Shown here piece by piece: positions 53,558-63,400 of a stretch of DNA of 64,000 nt. The stretch lies in contig JBQELO010000005.1 of assembly GCA_052103955.1 (NCBI GenBank), forward strand, positions 1 to 64,000. The letters run 5' to 3'. Every line of letters starts with the position of its first letter. Positions within the stretch are counted from its first letter, which is position 1. Both the position numbers and the translations under genes were made by a program. The notes beneath the pieces were generated by a model, which was not told the origin of the DNA, searched no databases, and saw only the letters and a program-made list of their open reading frames with translations. Source of the stretch: Paenalcaligenes sp052103955. GTDB taxonomy: Bacteria; Pseudomonadota; Gammaproteobacteria; Burkholderiales; Burkholderiaceae_B.

Positions 53558-54784
53558 CTAGAACGATTCGCAAGCGGTTTTAATACGGCTTAATGCAGCT
53601 TCCAAATCACTGTCTGAAGCGGCATACGATAAGCGTAGATAACCTGGCAAACCAAAGGCAGACCCCGGCACCCCCGCTACTCCCGCCTCACGCAACAAGT
53701 ACAACGCAAAATCCTGATCGGTAGCGATCAGTTGCCCAATAGCATTACGTTGCCCCAGCAGCGCGTGGCAATCAATCAGAGCATAGAATGCCCCATCCGG
53801 TTTAAGGCAGGACAAACCAGGGGTTTGTTCTATAGAAGCCAGTAAATCATCGCGTCGGCGCTGGTAATGGCTGACAAATTTACCCAAGAAATCCATAGGG
53901 CCATCTAAGGCCGCAATGGCGGCATACTGGCTAATGGTGCAGGTATGCGATGTAGCCTGCGACTGCACCAAGTTCATGGCCTTAATCAGCTCCAGCGGCC
54001 CTGCAGCATAACCCACACGCCACCCAGTCATCGCAAAGGCTTTAGACACACCATTAATGGTTAAGGTACGCTCAGCCAAATCGGGAGCAATCGCTGCTGG
54101 CGTAGCAAAGGCCACGTTTTCATAGCGGATTTTCTCGTAAATATCATCGGCCATCACCCACACATGTGGATGACGTCGCAGTACTTCAGCCAACGCATTC
54201 AACTCGTCTACGCTATACACCGCACCACTAGGGTTTGATGGTGAGTTCAACATCAACCATTTGGTTCTAGGGGTAATCGCGTCTTCTAACTGTTCGGGGG
54301 TGAGCTTAAATCCAGTATCCGCACCACAACGTACTAACACTGGTTTGCCACCGGCCAACACCACCATTTCTGAGTATGACACCCACGCTGGTACGGGAAT
54401 CACTACCTCATCGCCTGCTTGTACGGTTGCTTGTAACGCGTTGTACAAGGTTTGCTTGGCACCGCAGCCGACTTGAATTTGATCAGGGCTATAACGTAAA
54501 CCGTAATCACGTTCAAACTGTCTACTTACCGCTTCACGCAACGCCAGCAACCCAGCCACTTCCGTGTAGTAGGACTTGTTTTCATCAATGGCCTGCTTAG
54601 CGGCGTCCAGTACGTGCTGCGGGGGAGCAAAATCTGGCTCACCTTGACTCAAGGTAATCACATCGCGCCCCTCTCTACGCAACTGATTCGCCAATCGGGT
54701 CATTTCTTTGGTTGCGGACGGTTTGGCTGCTAACACCCGTTGGGCAAAAAAGCCGTGGTCCTGATAAATGGAGCTATGGTCCAT
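53558..54784 (-). CDS. Class I aminotransferase, probable phosphonoalanine transaminase
   Basis: A 408-residue PLP aminotransferase of the aspartate Ib/gamma type. The PLP Lys is Lys248 in TINGVSKAFAMTGWRVGYAA, and NSPSNPSGAVYS holds the cofactor Asn. The family alone gives no substrate. Its place 13 bp before palA and after an importer suggests that it converts phosphonoalanine (2-amino-3-phosphonopropionate) to phosphonopyruvate, as the Variovorax Pal2 pathway requires. Ordinary aspartate or alanine activity remains possible. Confidence 0.85.
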   Translation of the reverse strand: MDHSSIYQDHGFFAQRVLAAKPSATKEMTRLANQLRREGRDVITLSQGEPDFAPPQHVLDAAKQAIDENKSYYTEVAGLLALREAVSRQFERDYGLRYSPDQIQVGCGAKQTLYNALQATVQAGDEVVIPVPAWVSYSEMVVLAGGKPVLVRCGADTGFKLTPEQLEDAITPRTKWLMLNSPSNPSGAVYSVDELNALAEVLRRHPHVWVMADDIYEKIRYENVAFATPAAIAPDLAERTLTINGVSKAFAMTGWRVGYAAGPLELIKAMNLVQSQATSHTCTISQYAAIAALDGPMDFLGKFVSHYQRRRDDLLASIEQTPGLSCLKPDGAFYALIDCHALLGQRNAIGQLIATDQDFALYLLREAGVAGVPGSAFGLPGYLRLSYAASDSDLEAALSRIKTACESF

Positions 54785-54791
54785 GGGAGTC

Positions 54792-56450
54792 CTATATTTT
54801 TAATCTACAAACAAAACGAGCGAACAATAAGGGGATAAATATGCTCAGTAGCAAGATCACACTGTATGCACTGGCTTGGGCCAAGCGCCCACTATCCACC
54901 AACTGAAAAATCTCAATAGGCATGGTGTTCATGCCACCGAAATACAAAACCACGGTTGCGGACAATTCCGACAACGTTGTGATCCACATCAGAACGGCTG
55001 CTGCCCATACCGCAGGCATCACTAAGGGCAACACCACCCGCACAAAACTACGAAATGGCGATACACCTAGACTAATAGAGGCTTCTTCAATAGACGATTT
55101 CAGGTTGAACATGGGGCCCATTGCCGCACGTACACTGGTGGGTACACGGCGCAAAAAATACGCCAACCCCATAATCATCCATGTGCCGGTTAGCACTAAC
55201 CAACCGCTGTTAAACGCATTGATCAACGCTATACCCAGCACAGTGCCCGCAATGGTCAGGGGCAACATCACCACGGCATCCAAACAATGGGTTAACCACG
55301 AACGTCGCTTAGTAATTAAGTACGCTGTCAGCACCGAGAACACCACCCCCGCTACCGTCGCAATGGTGGCTAGAAATAACGAGTTGTACAAAGGTTCAGG
55401 CGCTCGCATTACTGCATATTCCACATGTTTAAGCGTCCACGAGCCGTAACGTAAAACTGGCCCTACTGACTGCGTGAAAGCAGTAATGCACACCACAACC
55501 ACTGGCACCACTGACACCAACACCACGCCACTTACAAAAGCCACAGCTAAGGCCGACGGTATACCCGAAATACGGATTGCCACGGGAGCCCTACCCGATT
55601 CCATTTGGTATTGACGGCGCTCTACTACACCCTTTTGCACGATGAGCACCAACAAGCCCAACACAATCAGCACTGTTGCCAACGTACTTTGCATTTGAGG
55701 GCTCCCCCCCATTTCGCTGACAAACTCGTTATAGGTCTTCACTGCTAAAACGGGAGTATGTGCACCAAGTAGCGCAGGGACACCAAAGTCGCCAATCACG
55801 TGCATGAACACAATCAGTGCTCCTGCACCAATGGCGGGCAACATCAATGGTTGCGTTACCGTCAACAGTACTTGAAGCGGTGGCCTACCTAAGCTGGTGG
55901 CCGCTTCTTCTAACGACCTATCCATGCTTTTCAAACCCGCCAAGATGGGTACAAACGCATACACATAGTTGGTCAGCGTCATCACAAAGATCAGCCCCCA
56001 CCATGAAAACAGGGAAGGCAGTTGCACATCCCACGCGCTTAACCAACTGTTCACTAGACCTTGCTTACCCAATACCACTATCCACGACGCGGCTACCACC
56101 ACATCGGGCACCACCAAGGTAAGTAATGGCAATGCACCAATTAGCGCCGCTACGGGGAAAGACAACCTTGCCAACACTACCGCCAGCGCACCACCCAATA
56201 GCACGCTCGTTACGGTGACAGCCACGCCTAAAATCAGTGTATTGACCAACGCATCACGGTAGGAGGCCTCTGACCAAAACCGTTGAAACCCTGTTAACGA
56301 TAATCGGCCGGACTCATCCTGCCACGCATCTACCATCACTCCCAGAATGGGCCACAGCAAAAAATAGCCCAATACCAGTAAACTCAACAGCGCCCATGCC
56401 AGCCACACAGGATCACGACGCAAAGGGCCTAATAGCGCTGAAGCCATCAT
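54792..56450 (-). CDS. ABC transporter permease, fused FbpB/PhnUV type
   Basis: A 552-residue permease made of two fused modules with about 12 helices. EAA loops are EEAATSLGRPPLQVL and EEASISLGVSPFRSF, one per half. This layout occurs in iron(III) and 2-aminoethylphosphonate importers. It overlaps the ATPase gene stop by 4 bp (ATGATG start) and precedes the aminotransferase gene by 7 bp. With palA in the operon, a phosphonate substrate, probably phosphonoalanine, is more likely than iron. Confidence 0.9.
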   Translation of the reverse strand: MMASALLGPLRRDPVWLAWALLSLLVLGYFLLWPILGVMVDAWQDESGRLSLTGFQRFWSEASYRDALVNTLILGVAVTVTSVLLGGALAVVLARLSFPVAALIGALPLLTLVVPDVVVAASWIVVLGKQGLVNSWLSAWDVQLPSLFSWWGLIFVMTLTNYVYAFVPILAGLKSMDRSLEEAATSLGRPPLQVLLTVTQPLMLPAIGAGALIVFMHVIGDFGVPALLGAHTPVLAVKTYNEFVSEMGGSPQMQSTLATVLIVLGLLVLIVQKGVVERRQYQMESGRAPVAIRISGIPSALAVAFVSGVVLVSVVPVVVVCITAFTQSVGPVLRYGSWTLKHVEYAVMRAPEPLYNSLFLATIATVAGVVFSVLTAYLITKRRSWLTHCLDAVVMLPLTIAGTVLGIALINAFNSGWLVLTGTWMIMGLAYFLRRVPTSVRAAMGPMFNLKSSIEEASISLGVSPFRSFVRVVLPLVMPAVWAAAVLMWITTLSELSATVVLYFGGMNTMPIEIFQLVDSGRLAQASAYSVILLLSIFIPLLFARFVCRLKI

Positions 56451-57511
56451 GCGCCCCTTACCAATACCGCATCAGCGGGAACGGACACCCATACCTGATC
56501 ACTGGTTTTTTTGCTGGATCCATAGGTGTGGCTCCATGCGTTCAACCATAGGTCACCGCACTCTGTGCGGACCTTGTAACGCGTGAGTGCGCCCAAGAAT
56601 TCCACCGTTAAAATTTGGCCAGCGATGACGGCCTCTTGCTGCTCTGAACGCTCTACAAAGCGCAGCTTTTCTGGGCGTACGGCCAAACACAAACCCGGCT
56701 CCCATGCTCTGGCATGGTTTGAGTGCAGCACACCCGCACTGCTGCTAAAACGCCTGGTTTCCGCCACGTTTTTAATGAGTTCTTGTTGCAGAGGAATAAT
56801 GTTCGCACCGCCTACAAAATCTGCAGTAAAGCGTGTTTCTGGCTGTGCATAAATCGCACTAGGCGTACCCACCTGCACCACTTCCCCATCACGCATCACC
56901 GCAATATGATCCGAAATAGATAGCGCCTCCTCCTGGTCGTGAGTGACAAACACGGTGGTTAAGCCAGCCTCTTTTTGTAACTCACGCACCATGTCGCGCA
57001 GCTCTACGCGCAACTTCACATCCAGAGCCGATAAGGGTTCATCCAGCAACAAAATGCTGGGTTTAATGACCAAGGCACGTGCCATTGCCACTCGCTGGCG
57101 CTGCCCACCCGATAACTCGGACGGCATACGCTCAGCCAAGGCTGCTAAACCCACCCGCCCCAACATCTGCACAGATGCGGCTTTCGCTTCCGCCTTACTG
57201 TGACCACGCGCCACTAAGCCGTAACTCACGTTATCCAACACCGATCTATCAGGAAACAAGGCGTAGTCTTGAAACACCATCCCTACATTACGTTTGTGGG
57301 CAGGAATACGCGTTACGTTCTGATCACCAAAGTAGATTTGTCCCGCATCAGGGCGTACAAAACCGGCCAACATACGTAACAAGGTGGTTTTGCCGCACCC
57401 AGACGGCCCCAACAAGGTGAAAAAGGAGCCGCTGGGGATGGTCAACTGCAACTGATTAAACAGTTGCTGACGACCGTAAGACTGCGAAATAGAGGAAAAA
57501 ACAAGTTCCAT
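56447..57511 (-). CDS. ABC transporter ATP-binding protein, PhnT/PotA-like
   Basis: A 354-residue ATPase. Walker A is LLGPSGCGKTTLL, the signature is SELSGGQRQRVAMARAL, Walker B is SILLLDEPLSALD, and the H-loop is FVTHDQEEALS. A C-terminal TOBE domain (residues about 270-354) makes it the long regulatory-type subunit typical of CUT1/FbpC/PhnT importers. It sits between binding protein and permease genes in one operon and energises uptake at the inner membrane. Confidence 0.94.
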   Translation of the reverse strand: MELVFSSISQSYGRQQLFNQLQLTIPSGSFFTLLGPSGCGKTTLLRMLAGFVRPDAGQIYFGDQNVTRIPAHKRNVGMVFQDYALFPDRSVLDNVSYGLVARGHSKAEAKAASVQMLGRVGLAALAERMPSELSGGQRQRVAMARALVIKPSILLLDEPLSALDVKLRVELRDMVRELQKEAGLTTVFVTHDQEEALSISDHIAVMRDGEVVQVGTPSAIYAQPETRFTADFVGGANIIPLQQELIKNVAETRRFSSSAGVLHSNHARAWEPGLCLAVRPEKLRFVERSEQQEAVIAGQILTVEFLGALTRYKVRTECGDLWLNAWSHTYGSSKKTSDQVWVSVPADAVLVRGA

Positions 57512-57523
57512 ACTTTCCTCAAA

Positions 57524-58507
57524 TTAGCGCGCAGCTACCAAAGCACGCCACTCAGCCAAAAAGGCCTCGCGCTCAGCACCCATTTGTTGGTCGCTAAGCT
57601 CAAACTGTTTGATGCTGCCCAGATCAGGTAAATCCACTACGCTGTTCACCGAGATATCGTCACGTAATGGACGACGGAAGGCGGTACTCAACACCAAAGT
57701 TTGTGCATCTTTAGAGGCCAAGTAGTCATACAGTTTCTTAGCGTCATCCGTATTTTTACCGTCTTTAATCAGCGCCATGCCTTCAGGTGATAAGAAAGTA
57801 CCTTCGGCTGGATACACCAACTGGATTTCATCCATACCACCATCTACATATTGGTAAGCGGCATATTCCATCGTGACACCAACCGGAAACTCACCCAAGG
57901 CCACACCTTCGTAGGCACCCGCTGTAGTGCCGACAAATACGGCGTTCTGCACTATTTTTTTGTAGAGTTCTTCACCCATCAAGGCTTTCAAACCATACAA
58001 CGCCACATACGACGAGCTGCTGCGCTCGGGGTCTGGAATCACAATTTTGTTTTTCCATTCTGGCTGCGCTAAGTCTGCCCAACTGGTAGGCGCTTTCAAA
58101 CCATCTAGCTGCTTGTCGTTCACCATCACCACACTCACGTGGGTATTGGTACCTAACCACAGTTGATCTGGCCCATGGAAAGCGGCTGGGATATTCTGAG
58201 CCTCGGTCGTTTGGTACGACTCAAAGTAGGGTGCGTATTGTGACAAGGTGGAAAAACCGCCAGACCAGAAAATATCCCCTAAAGGATTTTGTGCTTCAGC
58301 CTTAATACGTTGCATCAAGGCACCACTGCCAGCACGCACTACCGACACCGAAATGTCAGGGTGTTTTTTAGTGAACGCATCAATAACGCTGTTCACTACC
58401 TCGACGTTATTCGAGGAATACAACACCACTTCACCTGCTTGTGCTGAGCCAAATGCGCCTGCCACGACCATGAGTAAAACTGATAGTTTATGTGTGAGTT
58501 TTTGCAT
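57524..58507 (-). CDS. Periplasmic binding protein of the phosphonate-type ABC importer
   Basis: A 327-residue binding protein with a signal peptide (cleavage near GAFGSAQA). The body is an AfuA/FutA-like family 1 fold: EVVLYSSNNVEVVNSVIDAF, FWSGGFSTLSQYA and ADLAQPEWKNKIVIPDPERS. Related proteins bind ferric iron or aminoethylphosphonate. The conserved Tyr ligands for iron are not evident as a pair, and the palA operon favours an anionic aminophosphonate. It is the first gene of the operon and divergent from a LysR gene. Confidence 0.92.
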   Translation of the reverse strand: MQKLTHKLSVLLMVVAGAFGSAQAGEVVLYSSNNVEVVNSVIDAFTKKHPDISVSVVRAGSGALMQRIKAEAQNPLGDIFWSGGFSTLSQYAPYFESYQTTEAQNIPAAFHGPDQLWLGTNTHVSVVMVNDKQLDGLKAPTSWADLAQPEWKNKIVIPDPERSSSSYVALYGLKALMGEELYKKIVQNAVFVGTTAGAYEGVALGEFPVGVTMEYAAYQYVDGGMDEIQLVYPAEGTFLSPEGMALIKDGKNTDDAKKLYDYLASKDAQTLVLSTAFRRPLRDDISVNSVVDLPDLGSIKQFELSDQQMGAEREAFLAEWRALVAAR

Positions 58508-58553
58508 GAAAAGCTACCTTTTTCGTAATTGAAACGAGATTTTCATACATGCT

Positions 58554-58566
58554 ATATAGGCTATAT
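58554..58566. promoter_or_regulatory. Candidate operator in the LysR/binding-protein divergent promoter
   Basis: ATATAG-G-CTATAT is a perfect six-bp dyad around one base. It lies midway between the two divergent start codons (47 bp from one, 63 bp from the other). LysR binding is inferred. Confidence 0.5.
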
Positions 58567-58628
58567 GACTACGAGGTTACATCCCACACCCACTATGCGC
58601 GTAGCGCTCTTAAGGATGAGTTTTAGTC

Positions 58629-59525
58629 ATGATGAAGGACCTGCCACTCACGGCATTACGCGTTTTTGTTGTAGTAAACCAATACGGCAGCTTTACTAAA
58701 GCCGCCCATGCGTTGGGCATTACACAAAGTGCCGTTAGTAGACATATCGCTCATTTAGAACAGGTGTTTAAAGCACCACTATTCTTACGGCAAGGCCCAC
58801 GCATTCGGCCCTCTATTATTGGTCTACAGCTACATGACAACATCAAAGATGCCATGATGACGATTGAGCTAACGGCCCAACAATTAGCCCAAAAAAGTCA
58901 TCACCACAACCGCTTACAGGTACGTACTTCTACCCCCAGCTTAGCGATGACCGTCATCGTGCCCATGCTGGGTTCCTACACCCAGCAAACGGGTGTGCAA
59001 GTGGATTTGATCACGTCGCTTTCAGCGCCAACCATGCAAGACAGCTACGATGTATTAATTAGCCGTGATCTGCATTTAGAGGGCTGCGAACATTGGGAAT
59101 TACTACAAGAAGAATTGATCTGTGTAGGGCAGCAAGAATTGATTCATCGCGTGCAGCACTTACCGCCTGCGCAATGGCCTTTGGTAACCTCTAGATCACG
59201 GCCCGATGTGCTCACGCACTGGTCACTTACCTATGGCGTCAGCCCCGACCAACTGCAAATATGCGCCACCTATGATCATTTGTTTTTTGCGATATCTGCA
59301 GCCATTGCTGGCTTAGGCCTGTTGGTAGTGCCTAAGGTCTTGGTGCTGGAGGCGTTAGAAAATAACAGTTTGCGCGTCGCCCCTGTGGATATCCACTCCA
59401 CAGGCGCTTGTTACTCTGCCTACATTAACCACCAAACTCAGCATTTAGACACGGCACGCCATTTCTGCCGCTGGCTAAAAGCCAGTTTAAAAGAGCGCAG
59501 TGCCAATCATCACATCAGCCAGTAA
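58629..59525 (+). CDS. LysR family regulator of the phosphonoalanine operon (GcvA-like)
   Basis: A 298-residue LysR protein. The HTH is NQYGSFTKAAHALGITQSAV followed by SRHIAHLEQ. The effector domain resembles the GcvA/AmpR subgroup (GLGLLVVPKVLVLEAL near the C-terminus). It is divergent from the ABC-aminotransferase-palA operon across a 121-bp gap with a clear dyad. In Variovorax Pal2 a LysR gene also adjoins palA, with phosphonoalanine as inducer. Two start codons (58629, 58632) are equivalent in practice. Confidence 0.9.
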   Translation: MMKDLPLTALRVFVVVNQYGSFTKAAHALGITQSAVSRHIAHLEQVFKAPLFLRQGPRIRPSIIGLQLHDNIKDAMMTIELTAQQLAQKSHHHNRLQVRTSTPSLAMTVIVPMLGSYTQQTGVQVDLITSLSAPTMQDSYDVLISRDLHLEGCEHWELLQEELICVGQQELIHRVQHLPPAQWPLVTSRSRPDVLTHWSLTYGVSPDQLQICATYDHLFFAISAAIAGLGLLVVPKVLVLEALENNSLRVAPVDIHSTGACYSAYINHQTQHLDTARHFCRWLKASLKERSANHHISQ

Positions 59526-59571
59526 AGCCTTGGTGCAACGCACGTAGGCCTTACTGGTTTGGCTGAGGTAG

Positions 59572-59820
59572 TTACGCGGCAGTAGACACTGCCGCAATCG
59601 GTGCATTGGCATCCACGGTGCTTTGCACCTGCTCACGACGCTGGCGTACACGTTCCCACAACTTATCGTGTAAGGGCATCAAGGTCACATTACAAATAGG
59701 CTCTACCACCGCAGCGATGCCCCCTACCGCCAATGAGCCTGTGAACGTGTAAGTCACGGCAAAGGCCACACTCATGTGAAGACATATTTGGCTGGTTTTA
59801 AAGGCGATTAATTGCATCAT
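59572..59820 (-). CDS. DUF2061 membrane protein
   Basis: An 82-residue protein with two hydrophobic segments (residues about 10-28 and 30-50). FKTSQICLHMSVAFAVTYTF and then LMPLHDKLWERVRQRR match the DUF2061 pattern. The function is unknown. It stands alone between the LysR gene (convergent) and the adhesin leader. A Fur-like motif lies 31 bp upstream of its start. Confidence 0.82.
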   Translation of the reverse strand: MMQLIAFKTSQICLHMSVAFAVTYTFTGSLAVGGIAAVVEPICNVTLMPLHDKLWERVRQRREQVQSTVDANAPIAAVSTAA

Positions 59821-60472
59821 TCTGCTCCTAAGACTAGAACTCTATTTTAATGAGAATAAATCTTATTTGCAGTAAAATATTTTTACTGGCTCTATAGACG
59901 CAGACTATGACCGTGGCGTCTATCAAACACACATCGCTAGTTAGCCCCTACCTTACACACATCGCACACGATCACTGTTAAAGCCTGTTAATTACTTCAA
60001 GCTTAAAATAAATGATTTTTAAAATAAAACCCTAAAAAAATAACCATATACAAAAAAATAAATCACACAGCACATTTATTTTATATAAAACACAAACCAA
60101 TCCATCCACATTCAATGCACATCATGCATTACCACCCACACAATTTATTAAGCCTTATCTCTATAGTCTGTTATTACCACTTCGCCGATTAAAAGAGTTG
60201 GTGGCACAACGAGCCCCTCCTCCATAAGCACGAAGAACACCACAAAACTAGCGCATCCTCATCAAAAGCAAAGTAGCTGACTACTGATATTCTTTTAATA
60301 ATTGTGAATTAGTAATAAAGCAGTCTATTTTTTTCATCCATATGCATAAAACCTGTCGTCGCCGCCAATACTCCTTAAACGCTATCACCCGTAAAATTTA
60401 TCTAAATATCGTGGGTATATATTGCGCTATTCCCCACTCACCAGATGACGTAATCCTAACGGAGCGTAGCAA
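59821..60472. other. Long AT-rich region ahead of the adhesin gene
   Basis: About 650 bases, strongly AT-rich between 59990 and 60140. No gene, tRNA or terminator is recognised. It must hold promoters for the divergent DUF2061 and adhesin genes. A long leader is common for large surface-protein genes, which are often silenced by H-NS-type proteins on AT-rich DNA; that link is inferred. Confidence 0.5.
59851..59865. promoter_or_regulatory. Weak Fur-box-like motif upstream of the DUF2061 gene
   Basis: TGAGAATAAATCTTA compares with the Fur 7-1-7 consensus TGATAATnATTATCA: six of seven match on the left arm and fewer on the right. AATAA-ATC-TTATT forms an inner dyad. Specificity is uncertain in such AT-rich DNA. 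Confidence 0.25.
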
Positions 60473-63400
60473 GTGGCTATAAATACAATCGTAGTAAACA
60501 ACGTTGCAGGTAATGCTTGGGTTCGCCAAGCCGATGGCTCCCTACTAGCACTACGTGCTGGTATGCGTGTGCCTGTAAATGCAGAAGTAGTAACCGACAA
60601 TGGCGCGAGCGTACAGTTGCAAGCCGACGGCATGCCGCCATTAACAGTAGGCGAGAATCGTCAGTTTCAGGTAACAAACGATTTAGTAAACGCGGATATT
60701 GATCCCTCTGACCAAACGTTGCCTGCGCAACTTGATCCAAACACAGCGCGTGTATTAGCCGCACTGCAAGCTGGTGAAGACCCATTCGCACAACTAGACC
60801 CAACAGCGGCAGTCACCAGTGGCGGCGGTGATGGCGCGGGCGGTAGCAGTTTTACGCGATTGGCCAGTATTATGGAAGCCACGTCGCCATTGGCATTGGC
60901 TTACCCTAAACCACTGAACCCTGCAGATGAACTACCTCGCATGGGTGGTTATGGACGTGCTACCGAAAATGCCGATGAGCCCGTAGCCTCCGCCCCGACG
61001 CTAAAAGTCACCATTCACAGCGACGGCACTGTTAGCTTCAAATTTAGTGAAGTGCCTGTAGGCTTTGAACTTTCAGACGTCAACGTTTCAAACGGTGGCC
61101 GCATTGAAAACTTGCGCCCTGATCCCACAGACCCTACTAAATGGGTTGCTGATCTGGTGGTCCCTGACAACTACGAAGGAGACATCGTGGTTAGCGTGCC
61201 TGATGGCAGCTATACCAACGAAGCTGGCGTTCCAGGCTTGGGCGACCAAGACACCACCACTGTAGATACCTTAGCTCCCGAAGCTGAAATCGCGATCAAC
61301 GTGATTGCGGGTGACGACGTCATTAACAAAGCCGAATCTGAACAAGACATCACGATTTCCGGCACCGTCGGTAAAGACGTAAAAGCCGGCGATACCGTGA
61401 CCGTAACCGTTAACGGTAAAAACTACAGCACCACGGTTAATGCTGACGGTAAAACGTGGAATGTAGACGTTCCAGGTTCTGAACTGGCTAAAGACACCAA
61501 CGTTCACGCCAAAGTCGAGACTAAAGATGCTGCAGGTAACAGCACTACAGCTGAAGCTGATCGTGGCTATGGCGTAGACACTGATCTGCCAGAAGCAGAC
61601 ATCACGATTAACGCTATTACTGATGATGACATCATCAACAAAGCCGAATCCGAAAAAGACGTCCCTCTATCAGGCACAGTCGGTAAAGATGTCAGGGCGG
61701 GTGATACCGTCACCATCACTATTGGCGGCAAAACCTACACTACCACCGTCAACGCAGACGGTAAAACCTGGAATCTGAATGTTCCCGGCAAAGATTTACT
61801 AGGTAATGCAAAAGTAGAGGCCAAAGTAACTGTTGAAGATGCTGCGGGTAATACAGCAACAGCCAATGCAGAGCGCCCATACGGTGTAGACACTGATCTG
61901 CCTGAAGCCGAAATCACCATTGGTACTATTGCTGGTGACGACGTCATCAACAAAGCCGAATCTGAGAAGGATATCACCATCTCCGGCACCGTTGGTAAAG
62001 ACGTTAAGGCTGGTGACACGGTCACGATCACGATCGGCAACAAAACCTACACCACGACAGTAAACGCTGACGGTAAGACGTGGAGCAAAGACGTTCCGGG
62101 TAAAGACCTGTTGGGCAACGCTAAAGTTGAAGCGAAAGTCGAGACTAAAGACGCCGCGGGTAACCCAGCGTCGGCAGAAGCTGAACGCCCCTACGGTGTA
62201 GATACCGACCTGCCAGAAGCCGAAATCACGATCAACACCATTGCTGGTGATGATGTCATCAACAAAGCCGAGTCCGAGAAAGACGTCACGATCTCCGGAA
62301 CAGTAGGTAAAGACGTAAAAGCGGGCGACACCGTCACAATCACGATCGGCAACAAAACCTACACCACGACAGTAAACGCTGACGGTAAGACGTGGAGCAA
62401 AGACGTTCCGGGTAAAGACCTGTTGGGCAACGCTAAAGTTGAAGCGAAAGTAGAGACTAAAGACGCCGCCGGTAACCCAGCTAGCGCAGAAGCCGAGCGC
62501 CCCTACGGTGTAGACACCGACCTGCCTGAAGCCGAAATCACGATCAACACCATTGCTGGTGACGACGTAGTTAACAAAGCCGAGTCTGAAAAAGACGTCA
62601 CCATCTCCGGTACCGTTGGTAAAGACGTAAAAGCTGGCGATACCGTCACGATCACGATCGGCAACAAAACCTACACCACGACAGTGAATGCTGACGGTAA
62701 GACGTGGAGCAAGGATGTTCCGGGTAAAGACCTGCTGGGCAACGCGAAAGTTGAAGCCAAAGTTGAGACTAAAGACGCCGCCGGTAACCCAGCTAGCGCA
62801 GAAGCCGAGCGCCCCTATGGTGTAGATACCGGTCTACCAGAAGCCTCCATCACCATTGGTACTATCGCTGGTGATGACGTAGTTAATAAGGCCGAATCTG
62901 AGAAAGACGTCACCATCTCCGGCACGGTAGGTAAAGACGTAAAAGCAGGCGACACTGTTACGGTGACAGTTAACGGTAAAGACTACACCACGACAGTTAA
63001 CGCTGACGGTAAAACATGGAACGTTGATGTTCCAGGTTCAGTGTTGGCTCAAGACAGCAATGTCCACGCTAAGGTTGAGACTAAAGATGCGGCAGGTAAC
63101 ACAGCATCGGCTGAGGCTGACCGTGGCTACGCTGTAGCCACCGATCTGCCAGAAGCATCAATCACCATTGGTACTATCGCTGGTGACGACGTCATCAACA
63201 AAGCCGAATCTGAAAAAGATGTCACGATTTCTGGCACGGTTGGTAAAGACGTGAAAGCTGGCGACACGGTCACGATCACGATCGGCAACAAAACCTACAC
63301 CACGACAGTAAACGCTGACGGTAAAACTTGGAGCAAAGACGTTCCTGGCCAAGACCTGCTGGGTAATGCCAAAGTAGAAGCCAAAGTCGACACTAAAGAC

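Noticed and set aside
54792..58507. Ferric iron ABC importer (FbpABC)
   Set aside because: The fold is compatible, but cotranscription with the aminotransferase and palA and the absence of an evident tyrosine iron site make a phosphonate role more likely. Iron is not fully excluded.
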